From Candidatus Pantoea edessiphila (GTDB lineage: Bacteria > Pseudomonadota > Gammaproteobacteria > Enterobacterales > Enterobacteriaceae): 64,000 nt of DNA. The translations under genes were made by a program, and so were the position numbers. The notes beneath the pieces were generated by a model. That model saw only the letters and a program-made list of their open reading frames with translations, did no database searches and had not been told where the DNA came from. The DNA is taken from positions 243,986-307,985 of the forward strand of contig NZ_PDKR01000001.1 in assembly GCF_002933345.1 (NCBI RefSeq), in the 5' to 3' direction. Positions 47,468-58,498 of the stretch are shown piece after piece. Position 1 is the first letter of the stretch. The number at the start of each line of letters is the position of its first letter.

Positions 47468-47974
47468 ATGAGTTTATTTTCTAAACTTTTTGGAGAAACA
47501 AAAAGTAAGGATAAAGTAATTAATATTATTGCTCCTTTATCTGGTAAAATCACTGATATTGAAGATGTTCCAGATGTAGTATTTTCTGAAAAAATCATTG
47601 GAGATGGTATTGCAATACAACCTAGTGGCAATAAAATGGTTGCTCCAGTCAATGGAAAAATAGGAAAGATCTTTGAAACTAATCATGCTTTTTCAATTAT
47701 ATCTAATGATGGGATTGAACTATTTGTTCATTTTGGTATCGATACAGTTGAATTAAAGGGAGATGGTTTTAAACGAATTGCTAAAGAAGGCCAAGAAATC
47801 AAAATCGGACAAACCATTATTGAATTTGATTTACCATTCTTAGAAAGAAAAGTAAAATCTACAATTACTCCCGTAGTTATATCTAATATGGATAATATAA
47901 AAGAACTAATTAAATTATCTGGACGAGTTATTGTAGGAGAAACTAAAATAATTAGTATGACTATAAGTCAATAA
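47468..47974 (+). CDS. crr: PTS glucose-specific EIIA component
   Basis: EIIA(Glc) passes phosphate from HPr to EIIBC of glucose-type permeases and, in E. coli, regulates adenylate cyclase and several transporters. The 168-residue protein (E. coli 169) has the two active-site histidines, His73 in TNHAFSI and the phosphorylated His88 in [12 protein letters not shown]. The N-terminal MSLFSKLFG amphipathic segment for membrane association is kept. AGGAG lies upstream of the ATG. It ends the cysK-ptsHI-crr cluster. Confidence 0.98.
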   Translation: MSLFSKLFGETKSKDKVINIIAPLSGKITDIEDVPDVVFSEKIIGDGIAIQPSGNKMVAPVNGKIGKIFETNHAFSIISNDGIELFVHFGIDTVELKGDGFKRIAKEGQEIKIGQTIIEFDLPFLERKVKSTITPVVISNMDNIKELIKLSGRVIVGETKIISMTISQ

Positions 47975-48038
47975 AATATATTCATAACATATTTTATTTG
48001 ATAAAAAATTAATATACAACTATATAAAATAAAAATTT

Positions 48039-48120
48039 TTTATAGAAAAGAGCAAATTATCACTTTTACTTCTTCTCTAAAATTTTCTTTTATGAAAGTT
48101 ATAAGGTTCTTTTCTATAAA
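48039..48120. repeat. 13-bp inverted repeat between crr and hemF
   Basis: TTTATAGAAAAGA (48039-48051) and TCTTTTCTATAAA (48108-48120) are exact inverted copies 56 bases apart. The element fills most of the crr/hemF spacer and ends 63 bases before the hemF ATG. It could be an extended crr terminator or a leader structure of hemF. Confidence 0.4.
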
Positions 48121-48183
48121 TATTTAATATATTGTGGATATTATTAATGATATTTATATATTATAATAGCCTTAATTTTAGAT

Positions 48184-49116
48184 ATGTTTAATACTATAAA
48201 TAAAATGGATCATATATCAAATATATATATAATAGAAAAATTTTTACTAAAACTGCAAAATAAAATATGCAATGTCCTAACTAAAGAAGATAATAACAAA
48301 GAATTCAAAATAGATAAATGGAGTTCTATAAATTCTAACGGTCAAAGTTGTGTATTGAATAATGGAAAAGTATTTGAGCAAGCTGCTGTTAACTATTCTT
48401 ATATTCATAATTATATACTACCTCAATCGGCAACTTCATATCATATAAAGTTATTAGGTTATAGCTTTAAAGCATTAGGACTGTCTGTAATAGTACATCC
48501 ATTTAATCCATACGTACCAACTAGTCATGCCAATATAAGGTTTTTTCTTGCAGAAAAACCAGATGATAAACCAGTTTGGTGGTTTGGTGGAGGGTTCGAT
48601 ATGACACCTTTTTATGGTTTTAAAGAAGATGTAGTTCATTGGCATAAAACAGCCTTTGATATTTGCTTACCATTTGGTAAATTTGTTTATCATAAGTATA
48701 AAAAATGGTGTGATGAATATTTTTATATTAAACATCGAAAGGAACAACGTGGCATAGGAGGTTTATTTTTTGATGATCTCAATAAACCAAGTTTTGAATA
48801 TTGTTTTAAATTTTCAAAAGCGGTAGGAAATGGTTTCTTGGCTGCTTATCAGCCAATTGTTGCACGTCGTAAAAATCATCCTTGGGGTGAAAGAGAGCGT
48901 CAGTTTCAACTTTATAGACGTGGTAGATATGTTGAATTTAATTTAATCTACGATCGTGGCACTATATTTGGTTTGCAAACTAATGGTAGAATAGAGTCAA
49001 TTTTACTTTCTATTCCTCCCTTAGTACGTTGGGAATATAATTACAAACCTGATAAAAATTCGGCAGAAGCCTCTCTGTACAGAGACTTTCTACCTATTAA
49101 AAATTGGTTAGCATGA
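48184..49116 (+). CDS. hemF: Oxygen-dependent coproporphyrinogen III oxidase
   Basis: HemF converts coproporphyrinogen III to protoporphyrinogen IX using oxygen in heme synthesis. The 310-residue protein (E. coli 299) shows the signature [14 protein letters not shown] with the catalytic histidine, [15 protein letters not shown], and the C-terminal [24 protein letters not shown] start at the second ATG (48205) would be closer to the E. coli length. Retention of the aerobic enzyme fits a respiring cell. The gene is convergent with maeB, as in E. coli. Confidence 0.97.
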   Translation: MFNTINKMDHISNIYIIEKFLLKLQNKICNVLTKEDNNKEFKIDKWSSINSNGQSCVLNNGKVFEQAAVNYSYIHNYILPQSATSYHIKLLGYSFKALGLSVIVHPFNPYVPTSHANIRFFLAEKPDDKPVWWFGGGFDMTPFYGFKEDVVHWHKTAFDICLPFGKFVYHKYKKWCDEYFYIKHRKEQRGIGGLFFDDLNKPSFEYCFKFSKAVGNGFLAAYQPIVARRKNHPWGERERQFQLYRRGRYVEFNLIYDRGTIFGLQTNGRIESILLSIPPLVRWEYNYKPDKNSAEASLYRDFLPIKNWLA

Positions 49117-49137
49117 TTTCATTAAAATAATAGATAA

Positions 49138-49168
49138 CTTAATTATTACTGAATAATAAATAATTAAG
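49138..49168. terminator. Possible bidirectional terminator hemF/maeB
   Basis: CTTAATTATT (49138-49147) and AATAATTAAG (49159-49168) form a 10-bp inverted repeat with an 11-base loop between two convergent genes. The right arm covers the maeB stop codon at 49164. The stem is AT-only and there is no clear T tract, so it is a modest candidate. Confidence 0.35.
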
Positions 49169-51443
49169 AAGGTTTACTTTGAGCTTCAACTACAGAGAAA
49201 GCAACCATATTTACAATTCTTCTTACAGAAGATATACTAGTTAGTATATGAACTGGTTTTTTCATACCCATTAGAACAGGACCGATTGTTACACCTTCAG
49301 AACATGATACACGTAGTAAATTATAGCTAATTCTAGCTGCTTCTACATTAGGCATAATGAGTAAATTAGCGCTACCTTTAAGGAAGCTATCTGGCATTAA
49401 TTTGCGGCGTATACTTTCCACCAGTGCAGCATCTCCATGCATTTCTCCATCAATTTCTAATTGTGGAGCAATTTTTTTTATAATTTTTAAAGCATTTCTC
49501 ATTTTTTGAGCACTGGGTGCATTAGAAGTTCCGAAACTGGAATGAGATAATAAGGCTACACGCGGTTCTATTCCAAAACGTCTTACTGTTTCCGCTGCCA
49601 TCAAAGTAATTTCTGCCAATTGTTCTGATGTAGGATTTTCATTGACATATGTATCTGCAATAAAAGTATTACCACTAGGTAATAATAAAGCATTTATAGT
49701 TCCTGATACCTTAACATCATTACGTAAGCCTAATATATTTTTTACTATATCATAATGCTCATTATAATTGCCAACAGTACCACAAATCAATGCATCCGCT
49801 TCGCCACGATGTAGCATGATACTTCCAATTAAAGTTGGATTGCTCATTATAGTACGTTTTGCTTGTTCTGCAGTTACGCCTCGTCGTTTCATAATTTGAT
49901 AATATTCATTCCAGTATTCATTAAAACGAGGATCAGATTCATTATTTACCAACTCAAAATCTTTTCCTATTTCAATTTTTAAACTCTGTTTCTGTAAACG
50001 CATTCTAATAACATTGGGACGACCAATTAAAATTATTTTAGCTAGACCAAGAGTTACTAATTCTTGTGTAGCATGTAGGACTCTTACATCCTCTCCCTCA
50101 GCTAATATAACATGTTTTTGCGATTTACGTGCTTGAAAAAATATTGGTTTCATGAATAAATTGGTTTTATAAACAAATTGAGTAAGCTTTTCACGATAGA
50201 CTTCAAAATCTTGAATAGGACGGGTAGCCACACCAGATTTAATTGCTGCTTTAGCAACAGCAGGTGCTATCTTAACAATCAATCTCGGATCAAATGGTTT
50301 AGGAATTAAATATTCAGGGCCAAAGCTAAGATTTTGATCTTCGTAAGCCGATGCAACTATATCATTTTGTTCAGCTTGAGCAATAGCTGCAATAGCATTG
50401 ACTGCAGCAATTTTCATTTCTTCATTAATAGTTGTTGCACCTACATCCAAAGCTCCGCGAAAAATAAAAGGGAAACAAAGTACATTATTAACCTGATTAG
50501 GAAAATCAGATCTTCCTGTACAAATAATTGCATCAGGTCTCACTGATTTAGCTATTGTAGGTAAAATTTCTGGTTCTGGATTTGCTAAAGCCAAAATTAA
50601 CGGGTTTTTTGCCATTTTTTGAACCATTTTTGGTGTTAATACTTTTGGACCAGAACAACCAAGAAATATATCTGCTCCATCAATAATTTCATCTAATGTT
50701 CTTTTACCATCATCTTTTACAGCATATTCGGCTTTAGTTAAAGCCATATTATCTTCTCGACCTTTATAAATTAATCCTTTAGAATCACAAACTTGTATGT
50801 TATATTTGGGTAAACCTATTGCCACTAATAAATTCATGCAAGCAATAGCTGACGCACCTGCTCCAGATACAACTAATCTAACATTATCAATAGATTTATT
50901 AACTATATATAATCCATTTATAACTGCTGCAGTACAAATAATTGCAGTACCATGTTGATCATCATGAAAAACAGGAATATTCATACGACGACGTAGTTGT
51001 TGTTCTATGTAAAAACATTCTGGTGCTTTTATATCTTCTAAATTTATACCTCCAAAGGTGGGTTCTAAAGAGGCAATTATTTCTATTATTTTATCTGGAT
51101 TGGTTTCATTTATTTCAAGATCAAATACATCAATCCCTGCAAATTTTTTAAACAAAACACCTTTGCCTTCCATTACTGGTTTAGCTGCTATGGCACCAAT
51201 ATTTCCCAAACCTAAAACTGCTGTACCATTAGATATTACAGCTACTAAATTACCACGTGAAGTATACTTATATGCTTTTAGTGCATCTGAAGCTATCTCA
51301 AGACAAGGTGCTGCAACACCAGGAGAATATGCTAAAGCTAAATCACGTTGAGTTGCTAGAGGTTTAGTAGAGGATACTTGAATCTTTCCTGATATTGGAT
51401 ATTGATGGAAATCAAGTGCGCTTTGTCTTAGTTTATCATCCAT
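49164..51443 (-). CDS. maeB: NADP-dependent malic enzyme with phosphotransacetylase-like domain
   Basis: MaeB decarboxylates malate to pyruvate and makes NADPH. The 759-residue length equals the E. coli hybrid protein. The N-terminal malic enzyme domain (about 1-420) has [13 protein letters not shown], the [15 protein letters not shown] metal-site segment, the NADP-binding [16 protein letters not shown] and [10 protein letters not shown]. The C-terminal part (about 430-759) resembles phosphotransacetylase and is thought to be regulatory, sensing acetyl-CoA. Both domains are kept, with no truncation. It is convergent with hemF and divergent from talA. Confidence 0.97.
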   Translation of the reverse strand: MDDKLRQSALDFHQYPISGKIQVSSTKPLATQRDLALAYSPGVAAPCLEIASDALKAYKYTSRGNLVAVISNGTAVLGLGNIGAIAAKPVMEGKGVLFKKFAGIDVFDLEINETNPDKIIEIIASLEPTFGGINLEDIKAPECFYIEQQLRRRMNIPVFHDDQHGTAIICTAAVINGLYIVNKSIDNVRLVVSGAGASAIACMNLLVAIGLPKYNIQVCDSKGLIYKGREDNMALTKAEYAVKDDGKRTLDEIIDGADIFLGCSGPKVLTPKMVQKMAKNPLILALANPEPEILPTIAKSVRPDAIICTGRSDFPNQVNNVLCFPFIFRGALDVGATTINEEMKIAAVNAIAAIAQAEQNDIVASAYEDQNLSFGPEYLIPKPFDPRLIVKIAPAVAKAAIKSGVATRPIQDFEVYREKLTQFVYKTNLFMKPIFFQARKSQKHVILAEGEDVRVLHATQELVTLGLAKIILIGRPNVIRMRLQKQSLKIEIGKDFELVNNESDPRFNEYWNEYYQIMKRRGVTAEQAKRTIMSNPTLIGSIMLHRGEADALICGTVGNYNEHYDIVKNILGLRNDVKVSGTINALLLPSGNTFIADTYVNENPTSEQLAEITLMAAETVRRFGIEPRVALLSHSSFGTSNAPSAQKMRNALKIIKKIAPQLEIDGEMHGDAALVESIRRKLMPDSFLKGSANLLIMPNVEAARISYNLLRVSCSEGVTIGPVLMGMKKPVHILTSISSVRRIVNMVAFSVVEAQSKPS

Positions 51444-51656
51444 TTGATATCCTTATTTTATTATTGATAATAAATTATTTTTTATTTACATATAAAAATT
51501 AACGTATATTAAAAATATAATTAATTTAATATAGAAGTTTTTACTATTTTAAAAAAAATAGCAATTATTTTTATTGTTATGAAAGTATTATTTTTATGAT
51601 TGTTTTTAATTAAATATTTTAACTTCAGAAAGTAAATTTTATATTAAGGATTTTAT

Positions 51657-52616
51657 ATGAATCAATTAGAAGCTCTAAAACAATTTACTACAGTAGTTAT
51701 AGACAGTAGTGATATGACAGCTATCCAAAATTATTGTCTTGGAGATGCAACTACTAATCCTTCAATTATACTTAAATCTATTAATTCAGATAGATATAAA
51801 CATTTAATAGATGACGCAGTTGATTATGCTAAAAAACAAGGCGGTAGTAAAGAAATAAAAATAATTAATGCAAGTGATAAAGTTGCTGTTAATATTGGGA
51901 CAGAAATACTAAATAATATCACTGGTCGTGTTTCTACGGAGATAGACGTTAGATTTTCTTTTGATAAATTTAGATGTGTTAATAGAGCAAAAAAATTAAT
52001 TAATTTATATAAAGATAACGGAATTGATCCTTCACGTGTTTTAATTAAAATAGCATCAACTTGGGAAGGAATTCGTGCTGCTGCGGAACTAGAAAAACAA
52101 AATATCAAATGTAATCTTACATTAATATTTTCTTTAGAACAAGCAATTGCCTGTGCTGAAGCAAATGTATTTTTAATTTCACCATTTGTTGGCAGAATTT
52201 ATGATTGGTATAAAACCCGTGATTTACTCGTTAATCCGTATTTAGCAACTCAAGATCCTGGTGTAAATTTTATTATTGATATTTATAATTACTACAAAAA
52301 TTATCAATATAAAACTATTATTATGGGAGCTAGTTTTAGAAGAATAGAACAAATAACTGAATTAGCCGGTTGTGATTATTTAACGATATCTCCTGATTTA
52401 TTAAAAGAACTAAAAAATACCTGTAGCCCTTTAATAAGAAAGTTAAAACCATTTTATAATCAATTTTTATATAAAAAACAAACTCCAATTTCAGAATCAG
52501 AATTCCGTTGGAGGCATAATCAGAATCCTATGGCTGTGGAAAAGTTATCTGAAGGTATTCGTCAATTCTATATTGATCAACATAAATTAGAAGTTGTTCT
52601 TACATCAAGATTTTAA
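51657..52616 (+). CDS. talA: Transaldolase A
   Basis: Transaldolase moves a dihydroxyacetone unit between sedoheptulose 7-phosphate and glyceraldehyde 3-phosphate in the pentose phosphate pathway. The 319-residue protein (E. coli TalA 316) has the family start GDATTNPSIILK, the Schiff-base Lys131 in VLIKIASTWEGIRAA and MGASFRRIEQI. I call it talA rather than talB because it is divergent from maeB, the E. coli talA position; tktB that follows talA there is missing. Confidence 0.95.
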   Translation: MNQLEALKQFTTVVIDSSDMTAIQNYCLGDATTNPSIILKSINSDRYKHLIDDAVDYAKKQGGSKEIKIINASDKVAVNIGTEILNNITGRVSTEIDVRFSFDKFRCVNRAKKLINLYKDNGIDPSRVLIKIASTWEGIRAAAELEKQNIKCNLTLIFSLEQAIACAEANVFLISPFVGRIYDWYKTRDLLVNPYLATQDPGVNFIIDIYNYYKNYQYKTIIMGASFRRIEQITELAGCDYLTISPDLLKELKNTCSPLIRKLKPFYNQFLYKKQTPISESEFRWRHNQNPMAVEKLSEGIRQFYIDQHKLEVVLTSRF

Positions 52617-52643
52617 TTTTTAATAAAGCATTATAATATAGTT

Positions 52644-52680
52644 TCTAATATCAAGGTGAATATTTTACCTTGATATTAGA
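52644..52680. terminator. Bidirectional terminator talA/ansP
   Basis: TCTAATATCAAGGT (52644-52657) and its exact reverse complement (52667-52680) form a perfect 14-bp stem around a 9-base loop. It lies midway between convergent talA (stop 52616) and ansP (stop 52743). Flanks are AT-rich without a strict T run. Position and stem quality favour a terminator for both genes. Confidence 0.6.
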
Positions 52681-52742
52681 ATTATCATATTTAATAAATA
52701 ATTAAATGTTTAAAATCTATAATATGAATAAAAATTTTAAAA

Positions 52743-54224
52743 TTAATTATCTGTTTTTTCTAAATATTGTTTAGAAATTTCATGAACTCTTTTTCTTACT
52801 TTAAACCATCCTAGTACTAATATTAATGCAATTAATGGAATAGAAGCAATAGTATAGGTGCCATTAGGATAATCAAATGCCATAAGGATTAAGACAAAAA
52901 ATAAAAAAAACAGAGTTAACCAAGAAGTAAAAGGGGCTCCTGGTAATTTAAAATTTACATCCTCTACTTTACCTTCTTTTATAGCTTTACGCAAACGTAA
53001 TTGACATATCATTATGAAACTCCAAGAAGAAATAATTCCAAGTGAAGCATAATTTAAGACAATTTCAAAAGCTTTTGAGGGTAAGGTATAGTTAAGCAAT
53101 ACACCAATTGCATAGATCCCAATAGTACTTATAATTCCAGCGTAAGGCACTTTCTGAGCGCTCATTTTTGACATAAATTTTGGTGCTGATCCCCCCATTG
53201 ACATAGACCTGAGAATACGTCCTGTAGAATACAAACCTGAATTTATGCTAGAAATAGCAGCACTTAGGACTACAAAATTCATAATACTACAAACGTAAGG
53301 TATACCTAATTTAGATAAAAAAGTAACAAATGGACTTTGGTCTTCATGATAGGCGTTCCACGGCAATAAAAGTATTAATAGTAATATTGAACCTATATAA
53401 AATATACCTATACGCCAAATTATACTATTAATTGCTTTTGGTAATATTGTTTTAGGATCTTTACATTCACATGCCGTTGTACCAACTAATTCAATTGATG
53501 CAAAGGCAAAAATCACTCCTTGTATTAAAACTAAAGGAGGTAATAATCCGTGAGGAAAAAATCCACCTTGATTTTTAATTAAATGTAAACCAGTAATATT
53601 ACCATCTACTGGTTGACCACTAATTAATACCACTAATCCGATAATTAAAAAAACAATAATAGCTAGCACCTTAATTAAAGAACACCAAAATTCCATTTCG
53701 GCAAACCACCTTACTCCAACTATATTCATAACACTAACAAGTACTAAAGCAGCAAGGGCAAATATCCATTGAGGTATACCATCAAATATTTTCCAATATT
53801 TCATATATAATGCAACAGCGGTAATATCAACAATACCAGTCATAGCCCAGTTAGTAAAATACATCCAACCTGCGACGTAAGAAGCTTTTTCACCAAGAAA
53901 TTCCCTAGCATAAGAAACAAAACTACCACTAGAAGGACGATTTAAAATTAATTCACCTAATGCGCGCAAAATAAAAAAAGAAAAAATACTACAAATAATA
54001 TAAATTAACACTAATGCTGGTCCTGCTATTTGTAAGCGACCACCAGTTCCCATAAACAAACCAGTACCTATAGCACCTCCAATTGCAATCATTTGAATAT
54101 GGCGATTATCCATAGATTTTTGATAACCAATATCGTGAGAATTCAACCAACGTCTTTTTGCATCATGAACTTCTAAATTCTTTTTTCTATGTATCATAAT
54201 TTTCTTATTTATCCTAATTATCAA
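52743..54224 (-). CDS. ansP: L-asparagine permease (amino acid permease, APC family)
   Basis: AnsP is a 12-helix amino acid permease; in E. coli and Salmonella it imports L-asparagine with protons. The 493-residue protein (E. coli 499) aligns with AnsP from its N-terminal KRRWLN through IQMIAIGGAIGTGLFMGTGG, ALGELILNRPSSGSFVSYAR and SGLYSTGRILRSMSMGGSAP to GAPFTSWLTLFF and FDYPNGTYTIASIP near the end. It is closer to AnsP than to CycA or LysP in these blocks. ansP is not at this place in E. coli K-12, so it breaks the otherwise conserved order. A start at the second ATG (MIHRKKN) is possible. It would supply asparagine or nitrogen from the host. Confidence 0.88.
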   Translation of the reverse strand: MIIRINKKIMIHRKKNLEVHDAKRRWLNSHDIGYQKSMDNRHIQMIAIGGAIGTGLFMGTGGRLQIAGPALVLIYIICSIFSFFILRALGELILNRPSSGSFVSYAREFLGEKASYVAGWMYFTNWAMTGIVDITAVALYMKYWKIFDGIPQWIFALAALVLVSVMNIVGVRWFAEMEFWCSLIKVLAIIVFLIIGLVVLISGQPVDGNITGLHLIKNQGGFFPHGLLPPLVLIQGVIFAFASIELVGTTACECKDPKTILPKAINSIIWRIGIFYIGSILLLILLLPWNAYHEDQSPFVTFLSKLGIPYVCSIMNFVVLSAAISSINSGLYSTGRILRSMSMGGSAPKFMSKMSAQKVPYAGIISTIGIYAIGVLLNYTLPSKAFEIVLNYASLGIISSWSFIMICQLRLRKAIKEGKVEDVNFKLPGAPFTSWLTLFFLFFVLILMAFDYPNGTYTIASIPLIALILVLGWFKVRKRVHEISKQYLEKTDN

Positions 54225-55024
54225 TTGTTATAACTAAAAATTTTATTAAGTTATTAGGAAGATGGTATCTTTATTGATTTATCTTATAATTTATAAAAAA
54301 TATAAAAATTATATTAACGAATCTTATATTATTTATTTAATATGTAAATTAATTGATATTTAATATTAATGCTTATTAATGAGATAATTAATAAATGCAA
54401 AATCAGAAGACTATTTCTTATTATTAAGCTTTTAACTATATTTAATATATAAATTAATATAGAATATGTGTTTATATCTTTAACTTAACATTACTGAATC
54501 AATGTAATTATTAGCAGGAAATATAAAAATTAAAATGACATTATAGACGAGATATTATCTTTGTTATTAGATAGATAAAACGCAATGAAGAAATGATTTA
54601 TTTAATCATTATCTAATTTAATGAAAATTTTAGTCACTATTAATAAAAAATATATATTTTAAAGATTTTTATAAAAATTTTTATTAATTGACCTATCATA
54701 AAATAAACTTTACTTCTAAATTCATTTAAATATGATAACATATTAAAATACCAACTACCGTAGTTTACTAAATTAAACATAATTTGATTACTAATATATT
54801 GTAATAAGATATATCTACTAATTATATTTTACACATATTATATAATATATAATTTTTCTAAATTATTTGCATTTATTCAATAAGTTATTGTTTTATATCA
54901 ACTGGTATTATATATACCCATAAATATATTATTACTTACATAAAATAATATTTTTTCTTTAAATGTATTTTTATTAAAATAAAATTTAAAACAATTTTTA
55001 TAAACTATTGAAGAGAAATTAATA
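54225..55024. other. 0.8-kb non-coding region between ansP and dapE
   Basis: The interval between divergent ansP and dapE is AT-rich with no usable reading frame. E. coli has several genes (aegA, narQ, acrD, yffB and others) between talA and dapE; no remnant is recognisable. Confidence 0.55.
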
Positions 55025-56158
55025 ATGTTATGTCCAATAATTGAACTTACAAAACAGCTGATTCGATGTCCTTCTATTAGTCCTAATGATGCGGGATGTC
55101 AAGATTTATTAATTGATCGTCTTGAAAATATTGGTTTTTATGTAGAAAAGATTAATATTAAGGATACTAAAAATTTTTGGGCAACTCGTCATAATCATCA
55201 ACAAGAAACATTAGTATTTGCTGGTCATACTGATGTAGTACCACCTGGTGATATTAATAGTTGGCATAATTTCCCTTTTGATCCTATTACTTATAAAGAT
55301 ATGCTATTTGGTCGTGGTGCTGCTGATATGAAAGGAGCATTAGCTGCAATGATAATAGCTGCTGAACGTTTCGTAGAAATGTATCCACATCATAAAGGAT
55401 GTTTAGCTTTTCTTATAACTTCAGATGAAGAATCTAATGCTAATAATGGCACAGTAAAGGTGGTTGAGAAATTAATCGCAAATAATGAACGTTTAGATTA
55501 TTGCTTAATAGGAGAGCCAACTAGTAATGTAATTATAGGAGATGTAATAAAAAATGGACGTCGAGGTTCGATGAATGCTAATTTAACATTATATGGAATA
55601 CAAGGCCATGTTGCTTATCCTCATCTAGCTGACAATCCTATACACAGTGGAATAACATTATTAAATAAATTAACAAATATTGTTTGGGATCAAGGAAACG
55701 ATTTTTTTCCTCCAACAATTATGCAAATCACCAATATAAAAGCAGGTGATGGCAACGACAATATTATTCCTGAAAAACTTATCATTAAATTTAATGTTCG
55801 TTTTGGTACAGAATTAAATGATTCAATTATTCGTAAACGTATCGAAATGATAATTTCAAATCTTCAACTAAATTATTCTATTGAATGGAAAATTGCAGCA
55901 AAACCTTTTTTAACTCAAACAGGAAAATTAATTGATATAGTAATAGATACAGTATTGCATCATAATAAAATTACACCTAAATTACTAACAACAGGCGGAA
56001 CATCTGATGGTCGTTTCATTGCCCTTACCGGTGCACAGATAATTGAGTTAGGGCTAGTAAATACTACAATCCATAAAATTAATGAATGTGTTAAAATATC
56101 TGATTTACAAAAATTAAGTAAAATGTATCAGTATATAATGGAACAAATAATTGTTTAA
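55025..56158 (+). CDS. dapE: Succinyl-diaminopimelate desuccinylase
   Basis: DapE removes succinate from N-succinyl-L,L-diaminopimelate in the lysine and peptidoglycan pathway. The 377-residue zinc peptidase-fold protein (E. coli 375) has the metal ligands His68 and Asp70 in [13 protein letters not shown], Asp101 in [10 protein letters not shown] and the Glu pair in [11 protein letters not shown], with the last histidine in [26 protein letters not shown] precede the ATG at 55025. Together with dapA downstream it supports diaminopimelate synthesis. Confidence 0.97.
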   Translation: MLCPIIELTKQLIRCPSISPNDAGCQDLLIDRLENIGFYVEKINIKDTKNFWATRHNHQQETLVFAGHTDVVPPGDINSWHNFPFDPITYKDMLFGRGAADMKGALAAMIIAAERFVEMYPHHKGCLAFLITSDEESNANNGTVKVVEKLIANNERLDYCLIGEPTSNVIIGDVIKNGRRGSMNANLTLYGIQGHVAYPHLADNPIHSGITLLNKLTNIVWDQGNDFFPPTIMQITNIKAGDGNDNIIPEKLIIKFNVRFGTELNDSIIRKRIEMIISNLQLNYSIEWKIAAKPFLTQTGKLIDIVIDTVLHHNKITPKLLTTGGTSDGRFIALTGAQIIELGLVNTTIHKINECVKISDLQKLSKMYQYIMEQIIV

Positions 56159-56247
56159 AAATTCATTTAATATTCCTAACAGTTATGTTTGATATCAAAA
56201 ATATTAAAATTATAATTAATAATTATGATTAATTATGTAATACCATC

Positions 56248-56576
56248 TTAGATAATAATTTCATCTATTTGTTGATAGTTTTTATTCATAATTTTTATAT
56301 CCCATAAATCCACAAACGTATAACAATTATTTTAATATTATTTAAAAAATAATGAATTGTTAATGGTGGACTTAATATAATACCTTCTTTTATACCAAAA
56401 CGTTTAATTAGAAAAACTGAACCATGGTTTATTGAAATATATTTATTGGATATTAATCTTTTAAATAAGTTAATTTTTTGGCATAACATAATATTTTAAA
56501 TATTCCTTAATACATTTCAGATTTTTTTACATTTTATAAACATCTATACAAAATAATTTTGTAATAACAAAATAAG
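56248..56576 (-). pseudogene. purC: Remnant of purC (SAICAR synthetase), frameshifted and deleted
   Basis: The space just downstream of bamC, where purC lies in E. coli, still reads as decayed purC on the minus strand. The clearest block, SVFLIKRFGIKEGIILSPPL (about 56430-56371), matches E. coli PurC GSLVKRLGIEEGIELNPPL. Just upstream, in another frame, KYYVMPK resembles NYFIMSK, and INLFKRLISN resembles IPTQMERLLSD. Downstream, in yet another frame, DLWDIKIMNKNYQQ resembles the C-terminal LWDKETLEKMDKDRFRQ. About 330 bases remain of about 714, with several frame changes and a large internal deletion. A 64-codon open frame (56295-56489) here is only part of the remnant. PurC would join aspartate to CAIR; that function is lost from this locus. 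Confidence 0.85.
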
Positions 56577-57599
56577 TTATTTATTCAATGCATTTTGGAG
56601 CAATATCATTAAGGAATCATTTAATGACTTAGTTAAAATATTGCCTTTGGGATTTATAATTTGCATAGTTACATGATCATGTAAATCACCAAGTTGTACA
56701 ATATAATCACCGTCTGGAATAATAGAACTATCTTTTTTATGATTTACTTTATTAATAAGTTTTTGCCATATTGGAGTTGAATAACTTACATTAAAACTAC
56801 CTTTTGCTTTATCACTAGAATTTATTTTCATACCTATGGTGTTCATTGCAATTTCTAACCTTTGCCATGCTACATCAAAAGATGTATCCATTTTTAAAAT
56901 TGGTATGTTTTTTTCATTAACGATACTTTTTATATTAATTTTAATATCATCAAAATTATTAGAGTGCTTTACTTGTTTATTATGGTTTTCTTTAGAAAGG
57001 CCCATAATAATATCATTTAACATTTTTATTGTATAATATTTTTTATAATATAATGATTTTATAATGTTTTCTCCACTCTTTAGTCCTATTAAAGATACAG
57101 TAAGTGCTAACTTAGAATTAAATTCTTTTAATTTTAATACATATTTACCATGATATTGAGTTTTTTCATATGATTTAGGTAATTTAACCCAATTTGTTGT
57201 TATTTTGTATATATTTTTATTATTTGATAAGATTGGAATCTTATTTAAATTTATAATATCAATAAGTTGTGACCAAATAATATCTTTATTTTTTTGATTA
57301 ATAAACAATAATCCTTTATTTCCATTAAAATATGATTTACCATCATTCATTTCCAAAATCTGAATAGGTGGATATATAGAAGGTTTTTCTTTAAATAAAT
57401 TATTATTTGTTTTATTTATAACTGGTATATCAAAATCACCATTTCTAATCGGCAAAATAATATTTTTCGGTACTTTGATATCTTGTAACTTTTCAGTATT
57501 TAAATAATCTGAAGTATAAGAACATGATGATAGTAAAAATGTGGTAATAAAAAGTTTTATTATCAAAATGAAATTTGAACGATTTAATGAATAGTTCAT
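56577..57599 (-). CDS. bamC: Outer membrane assembly lipoprotein BamC
   Basis: BamC (NlpB) is an accessory lipoprotein of the BAM complex that inserts beta-barrel proteins into the outer membrane. The 340-residue protein (E. coli 344) has a lipoprotein signal with lipobox LLSSC and the acylated Cys26. The unstructured N-terminal part that contacts BamD (YTSDYLNTEKLQDIKVP) is followed by two helix-grip domains; DTSFDVAWQRLEIAM and GMKINSSDKAKGSFNVSY are in the second. Sequence drift is greater than in its neighbours, typical of this gene. It follows dapA after 20 bases, as in the E. coli dapA-bamC-purC operon. Confidence 0.93.
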   Translation of the reverse strand: MNYSLNRSNFILIIKLFITTFLLSSCSYTSDYLNTEKLQDIKVPKNIILPIRNGDFDIPVINKTNNNLFKEKPSIYPPIQILEMNDGKSYFNGNKGLLFINQKNKDIIWSQLIDIINLNKIPILSNNKNIYKITTNWVKLPKSYEKTQYHGKYVLKLKEFNSKLALTVSLIGLKSGENIIKSLYYKKYYTIKMLNDIIMGLSKENHNKQVKHSNNFDDIKINIKSIVNEKNIPILKMDTSFDVAWQRLEIAMNTIGMKINSSDKAKGSFNVSYSTPIWQKLINKVNHKKDSSIIPDGDYIVQLGDLHDHVTMQIINPKGNILTKSLNDSLMILLQNALNK

Positions 57600-57619
57600 T
57601 CATAACACTCCTTCATTTA

Positions 57620-58498
57620 TTATTGCAAACCTGCTTTTATCAGAGCTTGTTCTACAATTGATTGTTTACTAAGGGCTAATTCAGTCATAGGTAAACGTAA
57701 ATTATCGTTTTTAATTAACCCAATTTTTTTTGCAGCCCATTTTACTGCAATAGGATTCGATTCACAAAACAATGCCTTATGTAAATACATTAAACGTTGG
57801 TTTAATTTGTAAGCTTGAGTAAATTTTTTTTGACTTGCCAATTGACAAAGTTGAACCATTTCTTTTGCAGCAATATTTGCTGTTACTGAAATAACACCTG
57901 TCCCTCCTAATCTCATAAAATCTAAAGCAGTAATATCATCTCCACTCATTAAAATAAAATCACTACTTATTAAATTGTTAATTTGGCTAATACGCGATAA
58001 ATTACCACTTGCTTCTTTAATTCCGATAATGTTTTTAATTTTTGCTAAACGTGCTATAGTTTCAGGAAGCATATCACAACCAGTACGAGATGGTACATTG
58101 TATAATATTTGTGGTAAATCTGTACTATTAGCTATGGCCTTGAAATGTCGATATAAACCTTCTTGCGTTGGTCGGTTATAGTAAGGAGTTACAGATAAAC
58201 ATCCTATAACACCAGAATCTTCAAAGCGTTTAGTAAGAGAAATAGCTTCAGCAGTATCATTTGATCCTGTACCAGCAATTACTGAAATTTTTCCATTTGC
58301 GAGCTCTAAAGTTTTCATCACTACATTTCCGTGTTCTTCGTGGCTAAGTGTTGCAGATTCACCTGTTGTACCAACAGAAACAATTGCTGAGGTTCCACTA
58401 CTAATGTGGTAATTAATTAATTTTCTTAAGCTAGAACAGCAGATACTGCCTTTAATATCCATTGGAGTAATAAGAGCAACGATGCTTCCCGCAAACAT
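57620..58498 (-). CDS. dapA: 4-hydroxy-tetrahydrodipicolinate synthase
   Basis: DapA condenses pyruvate and aspartate semialdehyde, the first step committed to lysine and diaminopimelate. The 292-residue length equals E. coli. The Schiff-base Lys161 is in [11 protein letters not shown], Tyr133 is in [11 protein letters not shown], and Tyr107 with [13 protein letters not shown] completes the active site. The gene begins the dapA-bamC operon, whose former third gene purC is now a remnant. Confidence 0.98.
   Translation of the reverse strand: MFAGSIVALITPMDIKGSICCSSLRKLINYHISSGTSAIVSVGTTGESATLSHEEHGNVVMKTLELANGKISVIAGTGSNDTAEAISLTKRFEDSGVIGCLSVTPYYNRPTQEGLYRHFKAIANSTDLPQILYNVPSRTGCDMLPETIARLAKIKNIIGIKEASGNLSRISQINNLISSDFILMSGDDITALDFMRLGGTGVISVTANIAAKEMVQLCQLASQKKFTQAYKLNQRLMYLHKALFCESNPIAVKWAAKKIGLIKNDNLRLPMTELALSKQSIVEQALIKAGLQ

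Noticed and set aside
56295-56489. A 64-codon open frame as a new small protein
   Set aside because: Its central part matches PurC and it lies in the purC position, so it is a fragment of a decayed gene.
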